Shown here: positions 51,170-62,838 of the stretch, piece by piece
How positions within the stretch are numbered: the stretch's first letter is position 1
How the letters are laid out: every line of letters begins with the position of its first letter
Assembly: GCF_001542815.1 (NCBI RefSeq)
Contig: NZ_CP006992.1
Location: 5,151,501-5,215,500 of the forward strand
Source of the DNA: Methylobacterium sp. AMS5
GTDB lineage: Bacteria; Pseudomonadota; Alphaproteobacteria; Rhizobiales; Beijerinckiaceae
Direction: 5' to 3'
Length of the DNA stretch: 64,000 bases
Made by a program: the position numbers and the translations under genes
Notes under the pieces: model-generated
The model's database searches: none
Seen by the model: the letters and a program-made list of their open reading frames with translations, nothing else
What the model was told of the DNA's origin: nothing

Positions 51170-51631
51170 ATGAGTGAGACGCGGGAGCTGGGTTCGGCCG
51201 ATATCCAGAAAGTGCTGGAACTACTGCCCCACCGCTATCCCTTCCTGATGATCGACCGCATCATCGAGATCGACCGGGACGAGAGCTGCATCGGCATCAA
51301 GAACGTCACGGCGAACGAGCCGCAATTTACCGGGCACTTCCCCGGCCTGCCGGTCTTCCCCGGCGTGCTGCTGATCGAAGGCATGGCCCAGACCGCGGGC
51401 GCGATCTGCTGCCGCCACATCATGAATGACGACCTGAAGACCAAGCAGGTCTTCTTCATGACCATCGACAAGTGCAAGTTCCGCAAGCCCGTCGTGCCCG
51501 GTGACCAAGTGCGCTTCCACATGACGAAGATGAACCAGCGCAAGACCATGTGGTGGTTCCGCGGCGAGGCCCGCGTCGACGGCGCGCTCGTCGCCCAGGC
51601 CGAGATCGGTGCCATGCTGGTGACGGAGTGA
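51170..51631 (+). CDS. fabZ: 3-hydroxyacyl-ACP dehydratase
   Basis: 153 residues from ATG 51170 ([31 protein letters not shown]). Hot-dog-fold dehydratase of fatty acid synthesis, with catalytic His in [23 protein letters not shown] and Glu in the same helix. Precedes lpxA with a GTGA overlap. In most alphaproteobacteria lpxD lies directly upstream; here moeA does, with 159 bases between. Confidence 0.97.
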   Translation: MSETRELGSADIQKVLELLPHRYPFLMIDRIIEIDRDESCIGIKNVTANEPQFTGHFPGLPVFPGVLLIEGMAQTAGAICCRHIMNDDLKTKQVFFMTIDKCKFRKPVVPGDQVRFHMTKMNQRKTMWWFRGEARVDGALVAQAEIGAMLVTE

Positions 51632-52443
51632 ACGCAGTGCGGGACGGGATCCATCCGAGCAGCGTCGTCGAGGACGGCGCCCGGCTCGGGGACGGCGTGC
51701 GGATCGGCCCGTTCTGCCATATCGGGCCCGACGTCGTGCTGGGGGATGGCTGCGAACTCGTCAGCCACGTCGTGGTCGCCGGCCGGACCACGGTGGGCGC
51801 GCGCACTCGGATCTATCCCTTCGCTTCGATTGGCCATCCGCCGCAGGATCTGAAGTTCCGCGGCGAGCCCTCGACGTTGGCGGTCGGCTCCGATTGCCTG
51901 ATCCGCGAAGGCGTGACGATGAACCCCGGCACCGCCGGCGGCGGTCTGGAAACGGTGGTCGGCAACGGCTGCGCGTTTCTCGCCAACAGCCATGTCGGCC
52001 ACGATTGCCGGGTCGGCGACCACGTCATCTTTTCCAACAACGTCATGCTCGCCGGCCATTGCACGGTCGGCAACTACGCCATCCTCGGGGGCGGTGCGGC
52101 GGTGATCCAGTTCGCCCGCGTCGGCGATCACGCCTTCGTCGGCGGCCTCTCGGGGTTGGAGAACGACTGCATTCCCTACGGCATGGTGCTCGGCAACCGC
52201 GCCTACCTCTCCGGGCTCAACATCATCGGCCTGCAACGCCGCGGTTTTTCGCGCGAGGACATCCACGCCCTGCGCCGGGCCTATCGGCTGCTCTTCGCCC
52301 AGGAGGGCACGCTGATGGAGCGCGTCGAGGACGTGGCCGCCGAGTTCGATACCCATCCGGCGATCCACGAAATCCTCTCCTTCATCCGCGCGGGCGGTAA
52401 GCGCTCGATCTGCACGCCCCGCCCCGTCTCCGCGGCGGCCTGA
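51628..52443 (+). CDS. lpxA: UDP-N-acetylglucosamine acyltransferase
   Basis: 271 residues from a GTG overlapping the fabZ stop (GTGA). First step of lipid A synthesis. Left-handed parallel beta-helix of hexapeptide repeats ([25 protein letters not shown] onward), with [10 protein letters not shown] as the site of the catalytic His, and a C-terminal helical part ([24 protein letters not shown]). Confidence 0.96.
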   Translation: MNAVRDGIHPSSVVEDGARLGDGVRIGPFCHIGPDVVLGDGCELVSHVVVAGRTTVGARTRIYPFASIGHPPQDLKFRGEPSTLAVGSDCLIREGVTMNPGTAGGGLETVVGNGCAFLANSHVGHDCRVGDHVIFSNNVMLAGHCTVGNYAILGGGAAVIQFARVGDHAFVGGLSGLENDCIPYGMVLGNRAYLSGLNIIGLQRRGFSREDIHALRRAYRLLFAQEGTLMERVEDVAAEFDTHPAIHEILSFIRAGGKRSICTPRPVSAAA

Positions 52444-52454
52444 GGCGGCCCGCC

Positions 52455-53303
52455 GTGATCGATCCGGCCCGACCCCTCGCCCTGGTGGCCGGCGCGGGCC
52501 ACCTGCCGGAACTCGTCGCGGCCTCCCTCGATCGGGCGCGGCGGCCGTTCCGGATCCTGGCCGTGCGCGGTTTCACCGAGCGGGCGATGCGGCGGCGCGC
52601 GGACGCGGTGGTCGATCTCCTCGATATCCCCGGCACCCTGCGCATCCTGAGGGAGTGGGCCCCCGCCGCCGTGGTACCGGCCGGCGGCGTCACCCGCCCG
52701 AGCCCGGCCGCCCTGCTCAACGCGGCGCATGCGGTGCGCAACCGCGATATCCTGAAAAGCCTGGCCGGCGGTGACGACCGGCTCCTGCGGGCCGTGCTCT
52801 CGCTGCTCGAGGAGAACGGGCACCGTGTGCTCGGCGTTCACGAGGTCGCGCCCGACTTGCTCGGCCGGCTCGGCCGGCTCGGCCAGGTGGAACCGGATTC
52901 CGACGCGACCCTCTCGATCGCCACGGGCCGTGCCATGCTCGGCGCCCTGAGCCCGTTCGATGTGGGTCAGGCGGCCGTGGTGGCGGGCGAGCGCGTCATC
53001 GCCGTCGAGGGACCCGAGGGCACGGACCGCATGCTCGCCCGCGCCCGTGCGCTCAACCGCAAGCCGTTCGGCCGCGGTACGCCTGCGAAGGGGACGGTGC
53101 TCGTCAAGCTACCGAAGCTCGGCCAGGATCTGCGGATCGATCTGCCGGCCATCGGCCCGCGCACCGTGCGCCGTGCCGCGGAGGCCGGCTGCGCCGGCAT
53201 CGCCATCGGCGCCGGCCATACCCTGGTGATCGACGGTGCGGCGACGGTCGCGGCCGCGGATGCGGCAGGCCTGTTCCTGATCGGCGTGGAGGTCGCCCCG
53301 TGA
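52455..53303 (+). CDS. lpxI: UDP-2,3-diacylglucosamine diphosphatase
   Basis: 282 residues from a GTG, 11 bases after lpxA. LpxI (DUF1009) is the alphaproteobacterial replacement for LpxH and cleaves UDP-2,3-diacylglucosamine to lipid X. Motifs: LALVAGAGHLPELVAASL (N-terminal domain), GVTRPSPAALLNAAH, GGDDRLLRAVLSLLEENGHRVLGVHEVAP, GRAMLGALSPFDVGQAAVVAGERVIAVEGPEGTDRML and IGPRTVRRAAEAGCAGIAIGAGHTLVID. Its stop overlaps lpxB (GTGA). Confidence 0.95.
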   Translation: MIDPARPLALVAGAGHLPELVAASLDRARRPFRILAVRGFTERAMRRRADAVVDLLDIPGTLRILREWAPAAVVPAGGVTRPSPAALLNAAHAVRNRDILKSLAGGDDRLLRAVLSLLEENGHRVLGVHEVAPDLLGRLGRLGQVEPDSDATLSIATGRAMLGALSPFDVGQAAVVAGERVIAVEGPEGTDRMLARARALNRKPFGRGTPAKGTVLVKLPKLGQDLRIDLPAIGPRTVRRAAEAGCAGIAIGAGHTLVIDGAATVAAADAAGLFLIGVEVAP

Positions 53304-54460
53304 CGCATCGGCGGATCTGGCTCGTGGTGGGCGAGGATTCCGGCGACCAGCTCGGCGCCAAGCTGATCCGGGCGCTGCGGGCGTTGTCGCCGGCGCCCCT
53401 GACGCTCGGCGGCGTCGGCGGGGAGGCGATGGAGGCGGAGGGCTTCCGCTCGCTCTTCCCCATCGATGATGTGGCGGTGATGGGTTACCTCCCCGTGCTC
53501 GCCCGCGCCCGCACCCTGCTGCGGCGCATCCGCGAGACGGTGGACGACGTCGTGGCGGGCCGGCCCGACGTGCTCGTCATCATCGACAGCCCCGGCTTCA
53601 CCCACGCGGTCGCGACCCGCGTGCGCAAGCGCCTGCCGGATCTGCCGATCGTCGACTACGTCTCGCCGAGCGTCTGGGCGTGGCGGCCCTGGCGGGCCAA
53701 GGGCATGGTGCCCTTCATCGACCACGTGCTCGCCCTCCTCCCCTTCGAACCGGAGGCGCATCGCCGCCTCGGCGGGCCGCCCTGCTCGTATGTCGGCCAC
53801 CCGCTGATCGAGCGTCTGACCGAGCTGCGCCCCTCCCCCGACGAGACCGCGATCCGCGAGGGACGTCCACCTCTCCTCGCCGTGCTGCCGGGCTCGCGCC
53901 GCTCGGAGATCGAGCGGCTGATGCCGGTCTTCGGGCGGGCGATCGCCGAACTCAGCCAGCGGGTCGGCCCGTTCGAGATCGAACTGCCGGCGGTGAGCCG
54001 TCACCGCGCCCTGATCGAACGGCTCGCCGCCGCCTGGGAGCGGCATCCGCGGATCGTCCACGGGGAGGCCGACAAATACGCGACCTTCCGCCGGGCGCGG
54101 GCCGCGCTCGCGGCCTCCGGCACCGTGACGCTCGAACTCGCGCTCGCCGGCGTGCCGATGGTGGTGGCCTACAAGGTGTCGCGGGTCGAGGAGGTCATCG
54201 CCCGGCGGCTCATCCAAGTGCCGACGATCGTGCTGCCGAACCTCATCCTGTCCGAGAACGCCATGCCGGAATTCGTGCAGGCCGATTGCACACCGGAGCG
54301 GCTGGCCGGGACGCTGGCGCCGCTTCTCGCGGGCGGCCCCGCCCGCCGGACGCAGCTCGACGCGCTGGCCCGCATCGACGGCCGGATGCGGCTGCCCGGC
54401 GACGAGGAACCGAGCCGGGCGGCGGCCCGGATCGTTTTGGAGGCACGGCGGGCGGCATGA
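53300..54460 (+). CDS. lpxB: lipid-A-disaccharide synthase
   Basis: 386 residues from a GTG. Condenses UDP-diacylglucosamine with lipid X. GT-B fold family GT19: N-terminal [17 protein letters not shown] (usually GEASGD; here GEDSGD), [41 protein letters not shown] and a C-terminal [19 protein letters not shown]. Coupled to yaiI by ATGA. Confidence 0.95.
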   Translation: MTHRRIWLVVGEDSGDQLGAKLIRALRALSPAPLTLGGVGGEAMEAEGFRSLFPIDDVAVMGYLPVLARARTLLRRIRETVDDVVAGRPDVLVIIDSPGFTHAVATRVRKRLPDLPIVDYVSPSVWAWRPWRAKGMVPFIDHVLALLPFEPEAHRRLGGPPCSYVGHPLIERLTELRPSPDETAIREGRPPLLAVLPGSRRSEIERLMPVFGRAIAELSQRVGPFEIELPAVSRHRALIERLAAAWERHPRIVHGEADKYATFRRARAALAASGTVTLELALAGVPMVVAYKVSRVEEVIARRLIQVPTIVLPNLILSENAMPEFVQADCTPERLAGTLAPLLAGGPARRTQLDALARIDGRMRLPGDEEPSRAAARIVLEARRAA

Positions 54461-54939
54461 GCGAGGAAGCGACGACACCGAGAATCGCGATCTACGTCGA
54501 TGCCGACGCCTGCCCGGTGAAGGACGAGGTGTACCGCGTCGCCGGGCGCTACGGCCTTCACGTCTTCGTCGTCTCGAACAGCTTCCTGAACCTGCCGCGC
54601 GAGCCCTGGATCGAGCGGGTCGTCGTCGGGGACAAGTTCGATGCGGCCGATGACTGGATCGCCGAGCGGGCGAGCCGTGGCGCCATCGTGATCACGGCCG
54701 ACGTGCCGCTCGCGAGCCGCTGCGTGAAGGCGGGCGCCGTCGCGCTCGCGCCGAACGGCAAAACCTTCACGGAATCGTCGGTCGGTCTCGCGCTCGCGAC
54801 CCGCAACCTGATGCAGGATTTGCGGGAGGCCGGCGCGATCACCGGCGGTCCGAGGCCGTTCTCACCGAAGGACCGCTCGGCCTTTCTCGGTGCTCTGGAT
54901 CGCGTGGTCATGCGCCTGAAGCGCGATCTCAAGCTCTGA
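54457..54939 (+). CDS. YaiI/YqxD-family (DUF188) protein
   Basis: 160 residues from an ATG overlapping lpxB (ATGA). [22 protein letters not shown] near the N-terminus, [47 protein letters not shown] and a C-terminal [22 protein letters not shown] match the DUF188 family, a PIN-like nuclease fold with acidic residues (DADACP, TADVPLA). Function not established. Ends the fabZ-lpxA-lpxI-lpxB-yaiI operon. Confidence 0.93.
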   Translation: MSEEATTPRIAIYVDADACPVKDEVYRVAGRYGLHVFVVSNSFLNLPREPWIERVVVGDKFDAADDWIAERASRGAIVITADVPLASRCVKAGAVALAPNGKTFTESSVGLALATRNLMQDLREAGAITGGPRPFSPKDRSAFLGALDRVVMRLKRDLKL

Positions 54940-54945
54940 CATCGT

Positions 54946-54975
54946 GCGCCTCCGGACCGCTGGGTCCGGAGGCGC
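54946..54975. terminator. strong hairpin downstream of yaiI
   Basis: A perfect 13-bp stem GCGCCTCCGGACC / GGTCCGGAGGCGC with a GCTG loop, seven bases after the yaiI stop, in the gap to the convergent gltA gene. Followed by CCTTGAG, so no true T-tract. Best read as a bidirectional terminator. Confidence 0.72.
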
Positions 54976-54978
54976 CCT

Positions 54979-55061
54979 TGAGTGTCTCTCACAAACCTCC
55001 CGCTCCGCCGTCCTCGTCAGAGGGAGAACGGTCAGAGATCGGGAGTTTTGCGAGGCACTCT
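54979..55061 (-). repeat. dispersed ~82-bp repeat, copy B
   Basis: Reverse complement aligns with copy A at 39549-39630 (shared AGAGTGCCTC start, TCTCTGACC, and TTTGTGAGAGACA end). It lies directly between the terminator hairpin after yaiI and the gltA stop, again between convergent genes. Ends are imperfect inverted repeats. Confidence 0.82.
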
Positions 55062-55065
55062 CAGC

Positions 55066-56355
<1,290 letters not shown>

Positions 56356-56830
56356 GGGATCGCGGACCCTTTCTCGCGACGGGAACAGCACTGGAGCGGA
56401 AGACAAGGCCTCCCGCTCCGTTGTGGCGCCGCAGCAGAGCACTGCGCCCGCTCACTGAAGCACCGGGTTAGCGGATCGGTCGGCGCCCAGCAACGGTGGG
56501 CTGCTCCCGGTCTCTTCGCATATGCGAAAAACAGGCTGGATCTGTCACCCCACGAACGGGATGAAATCCTATCCGACCCGTTCTCCCTCGCAGTTCTCGA
56601 TAATTCTGAACGCTCTGCAAGAGCGGAGATGACGCTGAAACACGCGCCCAGGCAAGACTTTCCGGCCCTCGACCGGACGATGTGCCGCTGTCGGAAAGTG
56701 GGCTGTCATTTGCGCTAGATTGTCATTTTAGGCGTCGCAAGGCTCAGGCGGATGCGGACACCGCGATGCGGTGCACCAGCATCGGCCGATGCACCAGATG
56801 CTCTGCGTCGGGATCCGTCGCGTGGACGGT
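56356..56830. other. upstream region of gltA, no supported gene
   Basis: 475 bases between gltX (ends at 56831) and gltA, both minus strand. An open plus-strand frame through 56520-56718 (AKNRLDLSPHERDEILSDPF...) reads somewhat protein-like but has no start codon or ribosome-binding site near its apparent N-terminus; it may be a gene relic or chance. The region holds the gltA promoter and a 14-bp palindrome. Confidence 0.45.
56515..56528. promoter_or_regulatory. perfect 14-bp palindrome upstream of gltA
   Basis: TTCGCATATGCGAA reads the same on both strands. It is about 160 bases upstream of the gltA start, in the only gap before it. Dimeric helix-turn-helix regulators bind such sites, and Ram/Scf-type regulators of central carbon metabolism bind TT-GC-rich palindromes, but the protein cannot be named here. 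Confidence 0.45.
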
Positions 56831-58255
56831 TCAGGCCGGCAGGCGATCCCGGAGGCGGGCGAGCGCTTCGTCGCGGCCGAGCACGGCCAGGACGTCGAAG
56901 ACCGGCGGCGAGGTGGCACGCCCCGTGAGCGCCGCCCGCAGGGGCTGGGCGACTTGGCCGAGCTTGACCCCCTGACTGTCGGCGAACTGTCGCACCGCAG
57001 CCTCCGTCGTCGCCGCGTTCCAGTCCGGGAGCGCTTCGAGCGCCGGCAGGAGTGCCCGCAGCCGCTCGGGCGCTTCGCCCGCGAGCAGGGCTTCGGCCTT
57101 GGCGTCGAGGGCGAGCGGCCGGGCGGCGTAGAGGTAGTAGGCGCTGTCGAGGAGTTCGACGAGCGTCTTGGCGCGCTCCTTCAGGCCCGGCATCGCCGCC
57201 ACGAGCTTCTCACGCAGGGCGGGCTCGAGCTTGGTCGGCAGACCGCGCTCGGGGCCGCGGGCGGGCAGGATCGCCTCGATCGCATCCACCAGCGCCGCAT
57301 CGTCGCTACCGCGGATGTAGAGCCCGTTGAGGCTTTCCAGCTTCGTGAAGTCGAACCGCGCCGCCGAGCGGCCGATCGCCTTCAGGTCGAAGGCGGCGAT
57401 CATCTCCTCGGTGGAGAACACTTCCTGATCGCCGTGGCTCCAGCCGAGCCGCACGAGGTAGTTGCGCAGCGCCGCCGGCAGGTAGCCGCGGTCGCGGTAC
57501 TCCTCGACGCCGAGCGCACCGTGGCGCTTCGACAGCTTGGCGCCGTCCGCCCCGTGAATGAGCGGGATATGCGCCATGGCCGGCACGTCCCAGCCCAGCG
57601 CCCGGTAGATCTGGCTCTGGCGCGCGGCGTTGGTGAGGTGGTCGTCGCCGCGGATCACCTGCGTGACGCCCATGTCGTGGTCGTCCACCACGACGGCGAG
57701 CATGTAGGTCGGCGTGCCGTCGGAGCGCAGCAGCACGAGATCGTCGAGGTCGCGGTTGGCCCAGGTCACGCGGCCCTGCACGGCATCCTCGACCACGGTC
57801 TCGCCATCGCTGGGGGCCCGCAGGCGGATCACCGGCTTCACGCCGGCGGGCGCCTCGGACGGGTCGCGGTCGCGCCAGCGGCCGTCATAGCGCGGGGCGC
57901 GGCCCTCGGCGCGGGCGGTCTCGCGCATTTGCGCCAGCTCCTCGGCGCTGGCGTAGCAATGGTAGGCGTTGCCCGAGGCGAGCAGGCTCTCGGCGACCTC
58001 GCGGTGCCGTTCGGCGCGGGCGAACTGATAGATCACCTCCCCGTCCCAATCGAGGCCGAGCCAGCGCATCCCATCGAGGATCGCGTCGATCGCCCCTTGC
58101 GTCGATCGCTCCCGATCGGTGTCCTCGATGCGCAGCAGCATCCGCCCGCCGAAATGTCGGGCGTAGAGCCAATTGAACAGAGCCGTACGCGCTCCCCCGA
58201 TATGCAGGAAGCCCGTGGGTGAAGGCGCAAAGCGCGTGACGACCGGTGACGACAT
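56831..58255 (-). CDS. gltX: glutamyl-tRNA synthetase
   Basis: 474 residues from ATG 58255. Class I synthetase charging tRNA-Glu (or non-discriminating also tRNA-Gln). [13 protein letters not shown] (HIGH-like, residues 9-21) and KLSKRHG (KMSKS-like, 240-246), then [24 protein letters not shown]. No Zn-binding cysteine cluster is obvious. Normal length. Possible second copy elsewhere is common in this group. Confidence 0.95.
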   Translation of the reverse strand: MSSPVVTRFAPSPTGFLHIGGARTALFNWLYARHFGGRMLLRIEDTDRERSTQGAIDAILDGMRWLGLDWDGEVIYQFARAERHREVAESLLASGNAYHCYASAEELAQMRETARAEGRAPRYDGRWRDRDPSEAPAGVKPVIRLRAPSDGETVVEDAVQGRVTWANRDLDDLVLLRSDGTPTYMLAVVVDDHDMGVTQVIRGDDHLTNAARQSQIYRALGWDVPAMAHIPLIHGADGAKLSKRHGALGVEEYRDRGYLPAALRNYLVRLGWSHGDQEVFSTEEMIAAFDLKAIGRSAARFDFTKLESLNGLYIRGSDDAALVDAIEAILPARGPERGLPTKLEPALREKLVAAMPGLKERAKTLVELLDSAYYLYAARPLALDAKAEALLAGEAPERLRALLPALEALPDWNAATTEAAVRQFADSQGVKLGQVAQPLRAALTGRATSPPVFDVLAVLGRDEALARLRDRLPA

Positions 58256-58422
58256 CGGCGGCTGGGAGGCTTCTTCAAAAAGTGCGGGATGGCGCGCGTA
58301 CGGCTGCGGCCGGTCTCGGCGGGCGTGTAGCACGAGCGAGCCGATGCGTTAAGAATTCGTCATGGTTGCCCAGCGCGCGGGCAACGCAGGTCTCCGAGCG
58401 CGGCGGGGCATAGGCAAGGCAC

Positions 58423-60681
58423 ATGGCAGGGGGCGGCGGCAGGGCGATGCGCGGGGCCGTTCCGGCCCTCCTCGCCGGTCGCCTCCCCGCCCCTGCACAG
58501 CTCTGGCAGGCCGCGCGCGACGGCTTGCGCGGCAGCGTCGCCCGCGAGGCCGAGCAGCGGCGGCTGTTCCCCTGGCTCGCCGTCGCCTTCGGGGCCGGCA
58601 TTCTCGTCTTCTTCACGGCGACCGATGGAGAGCCTTCCCTCGCCGCGCCGCTGATCGCGGCGGGGCTCTGCCTTTCGGTGACGCCGCTGCTGCGGGCGCG
58701 CCCGGTGGCGCTCGCGCTGATGCTCGGCCTCGCCGCGGCCTTCCTCGGCTTCGCGGCGGGCGTCTGGCGGGTCGCCTCCGTCGCGGGACCGGTGCTGACC
58801 CGCGTCACCATCGCGCCGCTCGTCGGCCTCGTCGAAGGGCTCGATGAGCGTGAGGGCGGTGCGCGGCTGATCGTGCGCGTCGAGCGTTTCGGCGATCTCG
58901 ATGCGGAAAGCCGCCCGCGCCGGGTACGGGTCTCCTACCGCGCCGCGCAGGCGGTGCGGCCGGGTGACGCCATCCGCGCCACCGCCCGCCTCTTGCCACC
59001 GCCGGAATCGGTGCGGCCGGGCGGCTACGACTTTGCGCGCGACGCTTACTTTCGCGGGATCGGCGCCGTGGGCTCGCTGGTCGGCAAGGTCGAGGTCGGG
59101 CCCCCGGCCGAGCCTCTGGCCCTGTCGCTGCGGTTGACCGCCGCCATCGACGCGGCGCGCAATGCCTTCACCCGCCGCATCACCGATGCGATCGGCGGAC
59201 AGGCCGGCGCGGTGGCGGCGGCCCTCGTCACGGGAAAGCGGGGACTGATCTCCAACGAGACCAACGACGTGCTGCGCGCGGCGGGGATTTATCACGTCGT
59301 CTCGATCTCCGGGCTCCACATGGTGCTCGCGGCGGGCGTCGTGTTCTGGCTGGTGCGGGCCGGGCTCGCGCTGGTGCCGGCGCTGGCCCTCGCCTGGCCC
59401 ATCAAGAAGATCGCGGCGGGTACGGCGATGCTGGGCGTGACCGCCTACTGCGCCTTCTCGGGCTGGGACGTCGCGGCCGAGCGGGCGCTGATCATGACGC
59501 TGGTGATGCTCGGCGCGATCCTCGTCGATCGCCCGGCGCTCAGCCTGCGTAATCTCGCCCTCGCGGCGATCCTGGCGCTCGCCCGCGAGCCGGAAGCGCT
59601 GCTGGGTCCGAGTTTCCAGATGTCGTTCGGCGCGGTCGCCGGCCTCATCGCCTGTGCGCCGCTCATCGATGGGCGGGTTTTCCGAACCGACAGCGCATCC
59701 CGGATCGCGCGATCCGCCTCCTGGGTGGCGAAGGCGGTGGTCGGAACGCTTGCCACGACGCTGGTCGCGCAACTCGCCACCGCGCCGTTCGCGACCTATC
59801 ACTTCCAGACCGTGCAACCCTTCGGCCTCGTCGGCAACGCGCTGACCCTGCCGCTCGTCTCACTCGCGGTCATGCCCGCGGCGGTGCTTGGAATGCTGGC
59901 CTATCCCTTTGCCCTCGACCGTCCGGTCTGGTGGCTGATGGGGCTCGCGGTGCGCGGCATGCTCGACATCTCCGCCTGGATCGCCGGGTTCGGGCAGGCC
60001 AACGTCGTGCTGCCTGCCTTCGGAACGGGCGCCCTGATGCTGCTCGCCGCCGCCCTGCTGCTGGCGACACTTCCCGTGTCGCGGCTGCGTTTCCTCGCCC
60101 TCATGCCGGCGGGGCTCGGTGTTGCCCTCGCCGCGAGCCCGATCCGCTACGACATCTATATCGATCGGGACGGGGCCGGTGCCGCGGTCCGCGGCAAGGA
60201 CGGGCGTCTCGTGGTCCTTGGGCGCCCGCCCGGCTTCGTGCTCGAACAATGGTTGAAGGCCGACGGCGATGGGCGCCGTCCGGACGCCGCGATCGGTGCT
60301 GCCGGACCGCGCTGCGACCGGATCGGTTGCACCCTCACCGCGGTCGACGGGCGCGCCGTCGCTCTTGTCATGGACAAGCGTGCCTTCGCGGAGGATTGCG
60401 CCCGGGCCGACATCCTCATCACCCGACTGCGTGCCCCGCCGGGCTGCGCCGCGCCGCTGATCGCCGACCGGGCTTTTCTGGCGGTGCGGGGTGCCACGGC
60501 GATCCGTCTCGGAACGTCAGGGCCTGAAATCGTCACTGCCCGCGGGGCCGATCAGCCGAAGCCCTGGCAGCCCCGGCCTGCCAGCGTGACGACGCCGGCA
60601 ACCGGGTCGGGCCCCCAACCTCCCAACGATGCCAGTGCGGCGGATCCATCAGACCCTCCGCCCTCCGAGAACCCTCAGTAA
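58423..60681 (+). CDS. comEC: ComEC/Rec2-family protein
   Basis: 752 residues. N-terminal DUF4131-type part, then the Competence domain ([40 protein letters not shown], and [43 protein letters not shown]), with about ten membrane segments. The C-terminal region (about 560-700) is where a metallo-beta-lactamase domain normally lies, but here no HxHxDH motif is seen. ComEC carries DNA into the cytoplasm in competent cells. Its stop overlaps the convergent lexA end by 7 bases. Confidence 0.93.
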   Translation: MAGGGGRAMRGAVPALLAGRLPAPAQLWQAARDGLRGSVAREAEQRRLFPWLAVAFGAGILVFFTATDGEPSLAAPLIAAGLCLSVTPLLRARPVALALMLGLAAAFLGFAAGVWRVASVAGPVLTRVTIAPLVGLVEGLDEREGGARLIVRVERFGDLDAESRPRRVRVSYRAAQAVRPGDAIRATARLLPPPESVRPGGYDFARDAYFRGIGAVGSLVGKVEVGPPAEPLALSLRLTAAIDAARNAFTRRITDAIGGQAGAVAAALVTGKRGLISNETNDVLRAAGIYHVVSISGLHMVLAAGVVFWLVRAGLALVPALALAWPIKKIAAGTAMLGVTAYCAFSGWDVAAERALIMTLVMLGAILVDRPALSLRNLALAAILALAREPEALLGPSFQMSFGAVAGLIACAPLIDGRVFRTDSASRIARSASWVAKAVVGTLATTLVAQLATAPFATYHFQTVQPFGLVGNALTLPLVSLAVMPAAVLGMLAYPFALDRPVWWLMGLAVRGMLDISAWIAGFGQANVVLPAFGTGALMLLAAALLLATLPVSRLRFLALMPAGLGVALAASPIRYDIYIDRDGAGAAVRGKDGRLVVLGRPPGFVLEQWLKADGDGRRPDAAIGAAGPRCDRIGCTLTAVDGRAVALVMDKRAFAEDCARADILITRLRAPPGCAAPLIADRAFLAVRGATAIRLGTSGPEIVTARGADQPKPWQPRPASVTTPATGSGPQPPNDASAADPSDPPPSENPQ

Positions 60682-61397
60682 CGGCGCACGAGGCTCACGA
60701 GCTTGCCCTGGATGCGCACCCGGTCGGGCCCGAGCACGCGGGTCTCGTAGGCCGGGTTGGCGGCTTCCAGTGCGATCGACGAGCCGCGGCGGCGCAGTCG
60801 CTTGAGGGTCGCCTCCTCGTCGTCGATCAGCGCGACGATGATGTCGCCATTGTTGGCGGTGTCCTGTTTGTGGATCACCACGAGGTCGCCATCGAGAATG
60901 CCGGCCTCGATCATCGAATCGCCGCGGACTTCCAGCGCATAATGCTCTCCGCCCGACAGGAAGTCGGGGGACATCGAAATCGAGTGGCTCTGGCTCTCGA
61001 TCGCCGAGATCGGCACACCGGCAGCGATCCGGCCCATTACCGGCACCATCACCGATTGGCCCTTGCCGTCATGGGCCTGAAGCATGGCAGGCTTCGGCGT
61101 GGCGGGCTTGGCCGAAAGGCCGCCCTCGACCACGCTCGGGGTGAAGCGCCGCGGCTCGGACGATGCGGGCTTGGCCGCCGGCATGTCGGGCATGCGCAGG
61201 ATCTCGATTGCCCGGGCCCGGTTCGGCAGACGGCGGAGAAAGCCGCGCTCCTCCAGTGCCATGATCAGGCGGTGGATGCCGGACTTGGATTTCAGGTCGA
61301 GCGCGTCCTTCATCTCGTCGAAGGACGGCGGCACACCGCTCTCCTGCATCCTCTGCTGGATGAACTGGAGCAGTTCGAGTTGCTTGCGGGTCAGCAT
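60675..61397 (-). CDS. lexA: SOS repressor LexA
   Basis: 240 residues from ATG 61397 ([13 protein letters not shown]). N-terminal winged helix ([46 protein letters not shown]). Self-cleavage site Ala126-Gly127 in GRIAAGVPI, catalytic Ser161 (GDSM) and Lys199 (TLKRL). Longer linker (about 70-118) than E. coli LexA, as in alphaproteobacteria. An SOS box lies 73 bases upstream. Confidence 0.97.
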   Translation of the reverse strand: MLTRKQLELLQFIQQRMQESGVPPSFDEMKDALDLKSKSGIHRLIMALEERGFLRRLPNRARAIEILRMPDMPAAKPASSEPRRFTPSVVEGGLSAKPATPKPAMLQAHDGKGQSVMVPVMGRIAAGVPISAIESQSHSISMSPDFLSGGEHYALEVRGDSMIEAGILDGDLVVIHKQDTANNGDIIVALIDDEEATLKRLRRRGSSIALEAANPAYETRVLGPDRVRIQGKLVSLVRRY

Positions 61398-61469
61398 GCG
61401 GCACCTGCTGTCGACCGCGGGCCGAAGGCGCCGCAGAATCGTTGAAAACAAAGCACGAACAGCCTAGAC

Positions 61470-61484
61470 GTTCCTCTCCTGTTC
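61470..61484. promoter_or_regulatory. LexA operator (SOS box)
   Basis: GTTC-CTCTCCT-GTTC fits the alphaproteobacterial SOS box GTTC-N7-GTTC exactly. It is in the upstream region of lexA, so autoregulation is expected. GAAC lies 13 bases to its left as a further partial half site. Confidence 0.88.
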
Positions 61485-61562
61485 CGCAAGCATCCCCCGG
61501 GAAGCGGCAGGGGCGGCGGAGCTGTCGCCCCGCCGCCTCTCGTGTCGTGCCGTGCAACCGGA

Positions 61563-62369
61563 TCAGGCCGGGATCACATCCACGATCTCGTAGGTGTCGG
61601 GGTCGATGATGACGATGTCGTCCCCGACGAGAATGAACTGCAGGCCGCGATAGGCCGGCACGACCGTGAGGATCGCCGGCGGCAGCGGGTGCAGCGAGAC
61701 CGAACGCGGGATCGCCGTGCCGACGCGGACGGCGAAGTTGACGTTCGGGACAGCGCGGACGCTGGAGCGGCTGATCGACTGGCGGAACTCGGTGCGCTGT
61801 GTCGAGTTCAGGTTCTTCGAAGCGCCCCGCGCCTCGGCGGCAGACCCGCGACCGCCTCGCTCGCCAGCGGCGCCGCGTTCACCCGCCGCATCCCGCCCGC
61901 CACGCTCGCCCGGCCCGTCTCGGCCGTCCCGTCCACCGCGCTCGCCTGCGCCGCTGCGGTCGGGCTGCGCCGACTCGCGGTTGCCGCGCTCGCCCGGCTG
62001 CTCGGCGCGAGCCGGGCCGCCCTCGCGCCCGCCACGGGTGCCCGGCTCTCCCCCCTCGCCGCCGCGTGCCGCACCGCCGGCCGCTCCGCCGCTCTCGCTG
62101 CCACGGGCAGCGCCGCCGACATCGGCGCCGCCACGGGCACCGCCTGCGCCGCCGGCCTCGCCCGCGCCGCCCCGTGCTCCACCGGCTGCTCCGCCGCCCG
62201 CACCGCCCGCGCCGCCGGCTGCTCCGCCCGCGCCTCCGCCCGCACCGCCAGCGCCCGTACCGGCACCCCCGCCCCCAGCACCGCCGGCGCCGCCGCCTTG
62301 TGCGAGTGCGGTCGCCGCGCCCAGCATCAGGATCGCCGCAGTCGCCGTACTGCGAAAGAACTTCGTCAT
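61563..62369 (-). CDS. exported DUF1236-domain protein with Gly/Ala-rich region
   Basis: 268 residues from ATG 62369. Signal peptide MTKFFRSTATAAILMLGAATALAQ. Residues about 25-90 are nearly only Gly and Ala (GGAGGAGGG type); residues about 90-180 are Gly/Arg/Glu/Ala-rich (GERGGRDG). The C-terminal 80 residues are the conserved DUF1236 domain: TQRTEFRQSISRSSVRAVPNVNFAVRVGTAIPRSV, then PAILTVVPAYRGLQFILVGDDIVIIDPDTYEIVDVI. The repeat-rich part is unusual for the family. Function unknown, probably envelope-associated. Confidence 0.87.
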   Translation of the reverse strand: MTKFFRSTATAAILMLGAATALAQGGGAGGAGGGGAGTGAGGAGGGAGGAAGGAGGAGGGAAGGARGGAGEAGGAGGARGGADVGGAARGSESGGAAGGAARGGEGGEPGTRGGREGGPARAEQPGERGNRESAQPDRSGAGERGGRDGRDGPGERGGRDAAGERGAAGERGGRGSAAEARGASKNLNSTQRTEFRQSISRSSVRAVPNVNFAVRVGTAIPRSVSLHPLPPAILTVVPAYRGLQFILVGDDIVIIDPDTYEIVDVIPA

Positions 62370-62838
62370 GTTCCGTCCCCGTCTTTTCTCGGACACCGAC
62401 CTGGCGCCGAATACGGGGACGCAACGGCAAGCGTCGGAAAACCGTTCCCGTTGGTGACTCTCCGAGTTATTCTTTGCGACAAGCGCCGGAATGGGCGAGC
62501 GGATACGGTAGCGACCGGAAAAATCCGAAGTAAAATCGATCATGTGTTTGCAATGATCGAAACGGCGACGATGACATCGTGGTCGACTCATCGCATGCCG
62601 CGCTGCGGTTCTCTCCACCGTAATCGGAGTGCCGCGGTGTAGCGGCGAGGATGGCATGTCGGCCCTCCCCGAGGTGGGACTGACCGAGCCGAGCGATCCG
62701 AGGCCGGGAGCGCAACGTTCCTTGGCATCTGTCACGGAATGGCCGCATACCGCGTCGGTGCTTGGCCGGCCTCGGCTAAATACTGTCCATTGATAAGGGC
62801 TCACGGCCGCTCGAGGGCTGGATCATCAGGGGAAACGC
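62370..62838. other. divergent intergenic region
   Basis: 469 bases between the DUF1236 gene and the transporter. No supported gene. A minus-strand open frame of 93 codons (62467-62748) has no ribosome-binding site and no protein-like features. TACTGTCCATTGATAAGG at about 62783 is a possible promoter-adjacent AT-rich tract for the transporter, whose ATG has AGGGGAA six bases upstream. Confidence 0.4.

Noticed and set aside
56520..56718. Protein-like open frame in the gltA upstream region
   Set aside because: It has no start codon or ribosome-binding site for the plausible segment. Could be a relic, but nothing supports a gene.
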